DNA of 9,903 bases from contig JAFDIG010000063.1 of assembly GCA_019308145.1 (NCBI GenBank), forward strand, positions 1-9,903, read 5' to 3'. The notes below the pieces were generated by a model. The model was given only the letters and a program-made list of their open reading frames with translations, was not told the origin of the DNA and did no database searches. Positions 1-5,911 of this stretch are shown here, in pieces (position 1 is the first letter of the stretch; each line of letters begins with the position of its first letter). The position numbers were made by a program, and so were the translations under genes. This DNA comes from Deltaproteobacteria bacterium (GTDB taxonomy: Bacteria; Desulfobacterota; JAFDIG01).

Positions 1-474
1 GGAGGAGATGATGCAGCATCAGGGCTTAACTTTCCATCATCAACAAAGAATGTATTAACAGGAAGCGAGATCATTGTAAATGTTTCAGGCCAATACGCAG
101 GAGAGTTTAAATGTGTAAATATTGAAACAACAGCTAATCCTCATACATTTGAATATGCTGCAACAGTCTGGGTTAATTTCCCTTATTTACAGGAATCGCA
201 AGTTGGTGCGGTTACATCACTTATTTTGTGGTTTGGGAGCCTAAACCCATCAAGAGAAATATCTTTTTATCTTTATGCGAGGGATGGAACGTATACACAA
301 AGTACCTATGCTGTACCTAATGCAGTAAATGTTATTAATCTATCAGATCTATATCCAGGTGTTGGCAGTGGAGTATATAACTATGGATGGATTGATGTTG
401 GAGAATCAACATGGACTGACCTTCTTGTTGGGCAGGCGTTGATTGTTGCTGAAGGTAATGGCACCAACTGGTAA
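1..474 (+). CDS. C-terminal part of a probable secreted or surface protein, 5'-truncated by the window
   Basis: Frame 1 is open from the first base to TAA at 472-474, giving 157 residues with no start in the window. An apparent TTG start at 226 is only an internal codon, because the frame continues unbroken upstream. The protein is rich in Thr, Ser, Asn, Gly, Val and aromatic residues, poor in Lys and Arg, and alternates hydrophobic and polar residues, as extracellular beta-sandwich proteins do. It contains one Cys (in EFKCVNIE), has no C-terminal membrane anchor and no LPXTG-type sorting motif, and ends in GNGTNW. Its composition differs sharply from the Lys/Ile-rich cytoplasmic proteins nearby. 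It converges on the minus-strand operon and stops 36 nt before a shared terminator. I do not recognise the family. Surface or secreted location is inferred from composition only. Confidence 0.75.
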   Translation, partial: GGDDAASGLNFPSSTKNVLTGSEIIVNVSGQYAGEFKCVNIETTANPHTFEYAATVWVNFPYLQESQVGAVTSLILWFGSLNPSREISFYLYARDGTYTQSTYAVPNAVNVINLSDLYPGVGSGVYNYGWIDVGESTWTDLLVGQALIVAEGNGTNW

Positions 475-510
475 AAAAGGTTTATAGATAAAGGATTTTT
501 TATAAAATCA

Positions 511-544
511 AAAAAAGAGGTCCCTTTATGAGGACCTCTTTTTT
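511..544. terminator. Bidirectional Rho-independent terminator
   Basis: A perfect 13-bp inverted repeat: the arm at 511-523 (six A then GAGGTCC) pairs with 532-544 (GGACCTC then six T) around an 8-nt loop. The GC-rich core is flanked by A and T runs on both sides, so either strand yields a hairpin followed by a U tract. It lies between the convergent ends of the truncated plus-strand gene (stop 474) and the minus-strand three-cysteine gene (stop 553) and should end both transcripts. Confidence 0.93.
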
Positions 545-552
545 ATTGATAG

Positions 553-837
553 TTATTCACTCCAAAGGTCATCATCTTCATTTGATTTGGATTTAGATGG
601 CCGAGTAAAGATAATCTTATATCTTTCAGGATTTTTTTCAAAACATGCTGTGCATCCTTTTTCTGCACAACCCATTATACTTTCATCAGTAGGTTTTTCA
701 ATGATTACTGGCTCTAAATGGACTTCAAACCCCATTGATTTATACATATTAACTGCTTCAGATAATCTTGGTTCATCAGCAGTAAATTGCCTTGTCCATC
801 CTTGAGCCTCAAGTTCTTTTATACGATCTGATTTCAT
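553..837 (-). CDS. Small conserved hypothetical protein with a C-x4-C-x2-C motif
   Basis: A 94-residue cytoplasmic protein with no signal peptide or membrane segment. The N-terminal half is predicted alpha/beta (IKELEAQGW, then EPRLSEAVNMYKSMGFEVHLEP). It is followed by three cysteines in GCAEKGCTACF (residues 57, 62, 65), a YKIIFTRP strand and an acidic tail. The motif could bind a metal such as zinc or do redox chemistry; neither is shown. The helix, MGFEV-LEP strand, Cys cluster and YK-IF-TR layout matches small uncharacterised proteins I associate with Desulfobacterota and Nitrospirota (recollection, not a search). The start at 837 is preferred over the ATG at 846: AAGGAG at 847-852 lies 9 nt before 837 but directly abuts the 846 ATG. 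It follows the FAD oxidoreductase by 68 nt and precedes the terminator, so it may be the operon's last gene or separately expressed. Confidence 0.82.
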   Translation of the reverse strand: MKSDRIKELEAQGWTRQFTADEPRLSEAVNMYKSMGFEVHLEPVIIEKPTDESIMGCAEKGCTACFEKNPERYKIIFTRPSKSKSNEDDDLWSE

Positions 838-846
838 AAAGGTCAT

Positions 847-852
847 CTCCTT
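847..852 (-). promoter_or_regulatory. Shine-Dalgarno site that decides the start of the three-cysteine protein
   Basis: The minus strand reads AAGGAG here. Spacing to the ATG at 837 is 9 nt, which is good, whereas the upstream in-frame ATG at 846 directly abuts the site. This supports the shorter 94-residue protein. Confidence 0.7.
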
Positions 853-905
853 TTAATCTCCTACATCTAATTTAAAAAGAAATTTATATAAAATCAAGAC
901 AAAAT

Positions 906-2372
906 TTACAGAGAAGAATTTATAATTGCTTTATATGTAAGCTCTCCTGAATGAGCCACTGCAGCAAGTCCACCACCAGGACGAGACCAGTGCCCACAGA
1001 TATAAAGATTCTCTATTGGGGTTGTGTTTCCTAAACGGTTTATCCCTGCCTGCCGAGGTATCTGTGCCCATCCATAAGCAGCACCCATTGTTCCACCAGT
1101 TATTTTAAAAATTGTTTTAGGTGTGCTTATCCATTTAACCTTAATACGCTTTTCAATATTAGGGATAACCTTTTTTGCTTTTTTTATTAAATGGTCAGCA
1201 AGAATATATCTTTTGCTTTTTTCCCATCCATGTAAAATTTGATAAGGGGCTTTATAACTCAAACAAACAGTGGAATAGCCAGAAGGGGCATGGGATTGAT
1301 TCAATAAAGATGGAGCCATAAGATAAAAAGAGGCGTTAGGATCAAAAACACCTTTTTTAATATTATCATATTCTTTTTTAAGATTATAACTTGAAAAAAA
1401 CTCCTGATTTGAACTTGTAAAAGGGATATTACCTTCTATGCCAAGATAAGTGATAAAATATGATAAAGAGGGAATCATATTTTTTAATCTTTTTATATAT
1501 CTTAAGGGGAATTTTTTTTCTCCAACTAATTTTAAAAGTGCAGTTAAAACATCTTTTGCTATTACCACAACCTTTGAAGAGATAAATTGATTGTTAACTA
1601 TAACACCCTTTACCTGGTTATTCTCTACTATAACTTTTTCTGCCTTGCTTTTTAACCATATTTCACCCCCTTTATTTCTTATTCCTTTGGCTATCAAAAG
1701 GGGTAAATCCTCAACCTTTCCCTTAACAACAAATGTTCCACCTGAAAAATAGCTCATCTCCAATGCTGCCATTCCAATAAGGGATGCCTCTTCAGGGGGA
1801 AGTAAAACATAAGAACTTCTTGCACTTATCAAACTTTTAAGCCTATTATCATAGATAATTGAATCTAAGAAAGCCTTAAGCGTGGTAGAGTGATACTGAT
1901 AACAATAAGGAAAAAGTTTATTAAAACGAAATTCTTTTAGATTTTTTTTATTCCCCATGTTTATGATTTCTTTATAGATTTCTTGAAAATAATAATATAC
2001 CTTTTTTATGCTCTTTTTTTCTTTTGGAAAAAGTTGACAAAGGTTTTCTATGTGGATATCAAGATGTGAAGATTGCTCAAAAGTGAAATCAGGGAAATGG
2101 TATAATCTTGCTGGTTCAACAGGAATAAACTTAATATCATCAAAAACTTCAAGTTTAGATAATATTCTACCAATAATACCATCTTTATGACACTCACCAA
2201 TTGATTGAACCGACCAGTCAAATGTAAAGCCCTTTTTTATAAAAGAGGTACAACATCCACCAAGGGTTCTTCGCTTTTCTAATATTAATGTTTTTAAACC
2301 ACTACTTACTAAGAAAGCAGCACAGGAAAGCCCTCCCATGCCACCTCCAATAATGATCACATCAAAATCCAT
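906..2372 (-). CDS. CrtI/CrtISO-type (phytoene desaturase-like) FAD-dependent oxidoreductase
   Basis: A 488-residue flavoprotein, about the length usual for the phytoene desaturase / carotenoid isomerase / retinol saturase superfamily. The N-terminus has the dinucleotide-binding fold: DVIIIGGGMGGLSCAAFL with GGGMGG at residues 9-14, then LILEKR with the expected ribose-binding Glu at 32, then LGG. The C-terminus has the second FAD signature, YGWAQIPRQAG then TPIENLYICGHWSRPGGG, a form closer to the CrtISO/RetSat-like branch than to classic CrtI. These enzymes desaturate, saturate or isomerise long hydrophobic chains at the membrane. Here the gene starts 6 nt after the KS-beta stop; its GAGG ribosome site overlaps that TGA, so the two are translationally coupled. 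No phytoene synthase or cyclase is in the window, so the substrate may be the product of the neighbouring ketosynthases. Superfamily is secure; substrate is inferred. Confidence 0.9.
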   Translation of the reverse strand: MDFDVIIIGGGMGGLSCAAFLVSSGLKTLILEKRRTLGGCCTSFIKKGFTFDWSVQSIGECHKDGIIGRILSKLEVFDDIKFIPVEPARLYHFPDFTFEQSSHLDIHIENLCQLFPKEKKSIKKVYYYFQEIYKEIINMGNKKNLKEFRFNKLFPYCYQYHSTTLKAFLDSIIYDNRLKSLISARSSYVLLPPEEASLIGMAALEMSYFSGGTFVVKGKVEDLPLLIAKGIRNKGGEIWLKSKAEKVIVENNQVKGVIVNNQFISSKVVVIAKDVLTALLKLVGEKKFPLRYIKRLKNMIPSLSYFITYLGIEGNIPFTSSNQEFFSSYNLKKEYDNIKKGVFDPNASFYLMAPSLLNQSHAPSGYSTVCLSYKAPYQILHGWEKSKRYILADHLIKKAKKVIPNIEKRIKVKWISTPKTIFKITGGTMGAAYGWAQIPRQAGINRLGNTTPIENLYICGHWSRPGGGLAAVAHSGELTYKAIINSSL

Positions 2373-2378
2373 AACGCC

Positions 2379-3593
2379 TCATAAGTCAGCACTAAAAAGT
2401 AAGGTTATGGTTGTTCCACCAGTGGCAGAACCAATTGTTAAAACATTTTTTATATTTTTATCTTCAATTGGTGTTGTAACAATAGGCAATGAAAATGAAA
2501 AATCTTGTTTTGTTAAATTAATAGTAGGAGGAATTTTTTTTGTTTTTATTGTTAAAAGGGCAGCCGCTGCTTTTAATCCCCCTATGGCATCAAAGCTGCC
2601 TAAAAGAGAGGATATTGCAGTAAGCTTTACTTGACCATTTCTTTTATTAAACCATTTGTTGATAGCATGTGCTTCCCCTTTATCAAGGTCAAGGGATGAG
2701 TTTGCAGAACCATATATGAGGTCAGGGGATTTATTCTTTGTAACCATATCTATACTATGGTAAATACCATCACCTTTTTTATCATACCCAAGAATATCAA
2801 CAGGGGAAGAGGCAATACCAAAACCATCAAGATAGCCATAAATGTTTGCCTTCCTTTTTTCTGCATGTGATGCTTCTTCAAGAATAAGTATGCATGCACC
2901 TTCCCCCATAACCATACCATTTCTTGTTTTATCATATGGACGGCTTCCTTCAGGGTAGATATCCTTTTTTGAAAGAAGCCCAAGTTTAGAATAGATATGG
3001 TAAAGAGGTTCACTTATCTCATCTCCTCCTCCAACAAAAATTATATCAGCAACCCCTTTTTTTATAGCCAAATACCCTTGTATAATCGCCATCTCAACCG
3101 ATGTCTCTTTTTGAGAAAAGGTTGCATTTATCCCCTTTATTCCATAAAGGATAGAAGCATGGCTGCATATTGCATTTGGAACCGAGGTTTGAAATAACAT
3201 TGGAGGAGCTGCAAGGGGTCCTTCTTTTAGAAGAAGACGAAAATAAGTATCAACAGTATATGAGCTTCCAAGACCTGTCCCTACCATGATTCCAATTTTT
3301 TCTAAATTTTCTTTGTCTAATGATATTCCTCCATCTTTAATTGCCAATGATAGTGCTGTTACTACCATTTTTGATATCCTGTCCATACGCCTTAAAGAGG
3401 CTAAAGGAATATAGCTCTTAAAATTAACTTCAGGGATTTGAGCAGCTAATTTGGAGGAGATATTAGTTAATTCAATTCCTTTTACTATTGATATACCACT
3501 TTCCCCTTTTGAAAGGTTTTCTAAAAATTGATCCTTTCCGATGCCAAGAGGGCTTAAAATGCCGATACCTGTAATTGCTACTTCTTTAGACAT
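2379..3593 (-). CDS. Catalytically degenerate beta-ketoacyl synthase, chain-length-factor-like (KS-beta)
   Basis: A 404-residue thiolase-fold protein of the FabF family: N-terminal VAITGIGILSPLG, GIMVGTGLGS, FVGGGDE, RPYDKTRNGMVMGEGA. All three catalytic residues are gone. The nucleophile segment reads ATFSQKETS (residues 157-165) with no Cys. The first His region is GSANSS (295-300) instead of THGTGT. The second is SSLLGS (328-333) instead of KGSIGH. The substituted pattern (S-A near D-x-x-x-E-A, then a GG-rich segment) resembles type II PKS chain-length factors, which form heterodimers with an active KS and help set chain length. The start is taken as ATG 3593, one nucleotide after the KS-alpha TAA; a TTG at 3605 would add four residues, has its ribosome site too close, and precedes the conserved MSKEVAITG start. 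Translational coupling to KS-alpha fits a 1:1 complex. Confidence 0.92.
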   Translation of the reverse strand: MSKEVAITGIGILSPLGIGKDQFLENLSKGESGISIVKGIELTNISSKLAAQIPEVNFKSYIPLASLRRMDRISKMVVTALSLAIKDGGISLDKENLEKIGIMVGTGLGSSYTVDTYFRLLLKEGPLAAPPMLFQTSVPNAICSHASILYGIKGINATFSQKETSVEMAIIQGYLAIKKGVADIIFVGGGDEISEPLYHIYSKLGLLSKKDIYPEGSRPYDKTRNGMVMGEGACILILEEASHAEKRKANIYGYLDGFGIASSPVDILGYDKKGDGIYHSIDMVTKNKSPDLIYGSANSSLDLDKGEAHAINKWFNKRNGQVKLTAISSLLGSFDAIGGLKAAAALLTIKTKKIPPTINLTKQDFSFSLPIVTTPIEDKNIKNVLTIGSATGGTTITLLFSADL

Positions 3594-3594
3594 T

Positions 3595-4824
3595 TTAATT
3601 ATCAAACCTTGATATGATCAAAGATACGTTGTTTCCTCCAAAGGCAAAAGAGTTAGATATCCCTATCTTAAAATCACCATGTTTTGGTTTGTCAATAGTG
3701 AAGTTAAGATCGCATTTAGGATCAGGTTCTTTAAGACCTACTGTTGGTGGTACAATTCCGTTTACAAGGGTTAAGATAAGGGATATAGCTTCAATTGCTC
3801 CAGCAGAACCCAAACAATGACCAATTGATCCTTTTATAGAACAAACAGGAATATGATGAGCATGTTCTTTAAGAGCCTTTTTTATTCCTATACTCTCTGC
3901 TATATCATTTAATGGGGTACCAGTGCCGTGGGTATTAATTGTATCAACAGATGAAGGATTAATTTTTGCATCCTTCATTGCCAGCTCCATTACCCTTTTT
4001 GCACCCTCTCCATCAGGAGATGGAGCAGTTAAATGATATGCCTCAGCACATATGGCGTAGCCAAGCATCTCCGCTACAATTGTTGCGTTGCGTGAAAGAG
4101 CATGCTCATATTCTTCAAGAATAATAATACCTGCACCTTCGCCTAATGATATTCCTTCTCTTGTTTTATCAAATGGTTTACATCCTTTTGGATCTACAAT
4201 TCTTAATGCATTAAATCCGCTGTAAGTAACCTCACAAAGAGAATCACTTCCCCCTGCAATAACAATATCTGCTAAATCATTTCTTATTAAGTCGATTCCA
4301 AAACCAATAGCTGCTAAAGATGAGCTGCATACTGTTGCAGCTGTTATGCGAGGTCCCATTATGTTATAAATCTTGGAGATATAATCTGTAGTGGTACAAA
4401 GAGAATAACCTGTAAGCAAGGATATAGGAGCTTTTTCTTTTTCCCCTTGGTAAATCTTTTTAAAATATTGTTCCACTGAATAGATACCCCCTGAACCAGC
4501 ACCTAAAGAGATACCAAAACGAAAAGGATTCCATACATCTTCGATCAAACCAGAGTTTTTAATAGCTTCCTTAGCAGAAACTATCCCAAATAGATCTGCC
4601 CTTGAGAGGTTTTTATCATTATTTATATAAGGGATATCATCATATTTTAATTTTTTTATTTGCGCACCATTTTTTGTTCGGTAAGAAGATGTGTCAAAAA
4701 GGGTTATATCTCCTATACCTGATTTTCCTTTGATAAGAGAGTCCCAGAAACTATTTAAATCATCTCCAATTGCTGTTACAACTCCCATTCCTGTTACAAC
4801 TACTCTTCTTTTTCTTTTATTCAA
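3595..4824 (-). CDS. Beta-ketoacyl-ACP synthase, active FabF-type partner (KS-alpha)
   Basis: A 409-residue condensing enzyme (family about 410) that extends acyl chains with malonyl-ACP by decarboxylative Claisen condensation. The full catalytic set is present: Cys166 in TVCSSSLAA, His299 in NTHGTGTPLND, Lys331 and His336 in SIKGSIGHCLGSAGAIE. Other family marks are RVVVTGMGVVTAIG, KPFDKTREGISLGEGAG and the C-terminal SNSFAFGGNN. The start is TTG at 4824, because the conserved KRRVVVTGMG begins there and no upstream ATG fits. GGAGG at 4837-4841 lies 12 nt before it, and the gene overlaps the LolA-like gene by 8 nt. Pairing with the adjacent dead paralogue makes a type II PKS-like KS/CLF role more likely than the housekeeping FabF role. 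The acyl starter and chain length cannot be read from the sequence. Confidence 0.95.
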   Translation of the reverse strand: MNKRKRRVVVTGMGVVTAIGDDLNSFWDSLIKGKSGIGDITLFDTSSYRTKNGAQIKKLKYDDIPYINNDKNLSRADLFGIVSAKEAIKNSGLIEDVWNPFRFGISLGAGSGGIYSVEQYFKKIYQGEKEKAPISLLTGYSLCTTTDYISKIYNIMGPRITAATVCSSSLAAIGFGIDLIRNDLADIVIAGGSDSLCEVTYSGFNALRIVDPKGCKPFDKTREGISLGEGAGIIILEEYEHALSRNATIVAEMLGYAICAEAYHLTAPSPDGEGAKRVMELAMKDAKINPSSVDTINTHGTGTPLNDIAESIGIKKALKEHAHHIPVCSIKGSIGHCLGSAGAIEAISLILTLVNGIVPPTVGLKEPDPKCDLNFTIDKPKHGDFKIGISNSFAFGGNNVSLIISRFDN

Positions 4825-5464
4825 GGGGAGAGCTTACCTCCACATCATCTGGGATTTTAAGAGAAAATATTGAATCAGAGAGAGGTTCATTAATAACCAT
4901 ATTTGAATATTTGATAAGGGATGTATCGCCATTTTTTTCTATTATTTTCATCTTTTTTATCATCCAATTTTTTGGCTCAATCCATAATTTTACTTCTTTG
5001 ATCTCAGAAGAGGCTTTTGAAGGGGATATAATAAGGATAAGATATCTATTAGTAGATTCATGAGAGATGCTTAAAGCATTCTTGTAATCTTGGCTAAAGG
5101 GAAATAAAAGATTTTCTGTTTTTATTCTATTTTTAAGATTATATTTTTCTGCCACTTTTTCTAAAGGGTAATATAATAATAATTTATCTTTTTTTAATAA
5201 TATAATTAAAGATTCTGGTTTACCAAGTTTTACAAGTATATTTGAAGGTGATTTATAAAATATTTTCCCTTTGGAAATAACTTTTTCTTTTAAAAGTGAT
5301 ATCTCCTTTTCTTGAGTAATGTCAGCTACAAAGGTAGTTATTTTAGATTTCTTAATCAACAGATGGCGGACAATTTCCTCTTTAGTTAAAGGATTAGAAA
5401 ATAATGAGTGATTTAAGAACAAAAGTAAAAAAGAGATAAGATATATTATGAAAATTCTTCTCAT
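4817..5464 (-). CDS. LolA-like periplasmic lipoprotein/lipid carrier, signal peptide present
   Basis: A 215-residue protein that begins MRRIF followed by a hydrophobic stretch to about residue 17, with likely signal peptidase cleavage near residue 23 (SLFS before NPL). The mature part is LolA-like: an early F-x-Q-x pattern (FVADITQEKEI), then GKIFYKSPSNILVKLGKP and repeated strands such as LLLYYPLEK, KEVKLWIEPK and IKKMKII. This is the open beta-barrel that carries acyl chains across the periplasm. Housekeeping LolA ferries lipoproteins to LolB; LolA-like genes inside aryl polyene clusters are thought to serve the pathway product. As the first gene of the operon, overlapping the ketosynthase by 8 nt, this one fits the second role. 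AAAGGAG at 5476-5482 precedes ATG 5464 by 11 nt. Family assignment is by pattern and length; sequence divergence is high. Confidence 0.83.
   Translation of the reverse strand: MRRIFIIYLISFLLLFLNHSLFSNPLTKEEIVRHLLIKKSKITTFVADITQEKEISLLKEKVISKGKIFYKSPSNILVKLGKPESLIILLKKDKLLLYYPLEKVAEKYNLKNRIKTENLLFPFSQDYKNALSISHESTNRYLILIISPSKASSEIKEVKLWIEPKNWMIKKMKIIEKNGDTSLIKYSNMVINEPLSDSIFSLKIPDDVEVSSPLE
4837..4841 (-). promoter_or_regulatory. Shine-Dalgarno site for the TTG-initiated KS-alpha gene
   Basis: The minus strand reads GGAGG inside the end of the LolA-like gene, 12 nt before the TTG at 4824. The spacing is long, which together with the TTG and the 8-nt overlap suggests that KS-alpha translation depends partly on ribosomes finishing the LolA-like gene. 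Confidence 0.55.
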
Positions 5465-5491
5465 ATTTTTATTTTCTCCTTTAAAGATTGA

Positions 5492-5543
5492 AAGCGATTA
5501 TCTACAGTTTTAAAATCTTCTTGGTTTTGTTTTTGACTCGCTT
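5492..5543. repeat. Inverted repeat in the leader of the LolA/ketosynthase operon
   Basis: AAGCGA at 5492-5497 and TCGCTT at 5538-5543 are perfect 6-bp complements 40 nt apart, and they contain the most GC-rich bases of an otherwise AT-rich leader. In the minus-strand transcript they could close a long loop upstream of the ribosome site. The outer arm also touches the plus-strand -35 (5542-5547). This may be chance. Confidence 0.3.
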
Positions 5544-5570
5544 GACACATGTTTGGCAAAATTATATTAT
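5542..5570 (+). promoter_or_regulatory. Near-consensus sigma-70 promoter for the 110-aa gene
   Basis: TTGACA at 5542-5547, a 17-bp spacer, and TATTAT at 5565-5570 (five of six matches to TATAAT). The predicted start is around 5576-5579, and the gene's ATG is at 5579. Few other sites in this window come as close to consensus with correct spacing. Confidence 0.8.
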
Positions 5571-5589
5571 ATTTTATTATGAAAAGCAA
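5561..5589 (-). promoter_or_regulatory. Candidate divergent promoter for the LolA/ketosynthase operon
   Basis: On the minus strand, TTGCTT (5589-5584), a 17-bp spacer and a perfect TATAAT (5566-5561). A second TATAAT occupies 5571-5566. Both overlap the plus-strand -10 at 5565-5570. Initiation would fall near 5554 or 5559 and give a leader of about 90 nt. The -35 is weak (three of six), and AT-rich DNA produces TATAAT by chance, so confidence is moderate. Confidence 0.45.
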
Positions 5590-5911
5590 AGCAGGTGATT
5601 TAGTACTCATTTATATGAACAATAAGCCATCCTTTTTTGCTCGTATTGAGAAAATAGAACCAGATATAAAGATTGGTTGGTTTAAGGTAACTTTTCTCAT
5701 GCTAACGGTTCCTCTAAGAACTTTTATCTGGATCCTTGAGCCTGACCAAATTGATGGGGCTTCTTTCACCATGCAGGGTTTACCTGTAAAAATAGAAAAA
5801 ATTGGCTTTCCTTTATCTCAAAGTGAAGATTTTGGATCATCTTCTTTAACCACTGAAAAAAAAGACAAAGGTAAAATTATACCCCTTTTTCCTAAGAAAA
5901 AGCTTAACTAA
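5579..5911 (+). CDS. Conserved hypothetical protein, 110 aa, probably translated from a leaderless mRNA
   Basis: A small, mostly beta-strand cytoplasmic protein: GDLVLIY, FARIEKIEPD, GWFKVTFLMLTVP, TFIWILEPDQI, then FTMQGLPVKIEKI, and a polar Lys-rich tail ending in IPLFPKKKLN. The 'GDLV..Y....FARIE.IEPD.K.GW' opening resembles uncharacterised proteins I recall from Desulfobacterota genomes; no function is known to me. ATG 5579 is preferred over ATG 5549, because 5549 lies between the -35 and -10 boxes of the promoter and would not be transcribed, and because the conserved part begins just after 5579. There is no Shine-Dalgarno sequence. It is the only complete plus-strand gene here, divergent from the LolA/ketosynthase operon, and its stop overlaps the kinase gene's stop tail to tail. 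Reality of the gene is likely; role unknown. Confidence 0.82.
   Translation: MKSKAGDLVLIYMNNKPSFFARIEKIEPDIKIGWFKVTFLMLTVPLRTFIWILEPDQIDGASFTMQGLPVKIEKIGFPLSQSEDFGSSSLTTEKKDKGKIIPLFPKKKLN

Noticed and set aside
587..805. Plus-strand open frame opposite the three-cysteine gene
   Set aside because: Antisense shadow with no ribosome site or recognisable protein features.
3594..3605. TTG start at 3605 for the KS-beta gene
   Set aside because: Its ribosome-site candidate is only about 2 nt away, and the family N-terminus fits ATG 3593, which is coupled to the KS-alpha stop.
906..4824. Direct assignment of the operon as a carotenoid, flexirubin or ladderane cluster
   Set aside because: Diagnostic genes for each (phytoene synthase; tyrosine ammonia lyase or aryl-activating genes; radical SAM set) are absent from the window, so naming a product would be overreach.
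4770..5063. Plus-strand hydrophobic open frame opposite the LolA-like/KS-alpha junction
   Set aside because: The Leu/Phe-rich product arises from antisense of Lys/Glu-rich coding sequence; no ribosome site.
5549..5578. Upstream ATG at 5549 that would add 10 residues to the 110-aa protein
   Set aside because: It lies between the -35 and -10 boxes of the promoter and has no ribosome site; the conserved GDLV segment starts just after ATG 5579.
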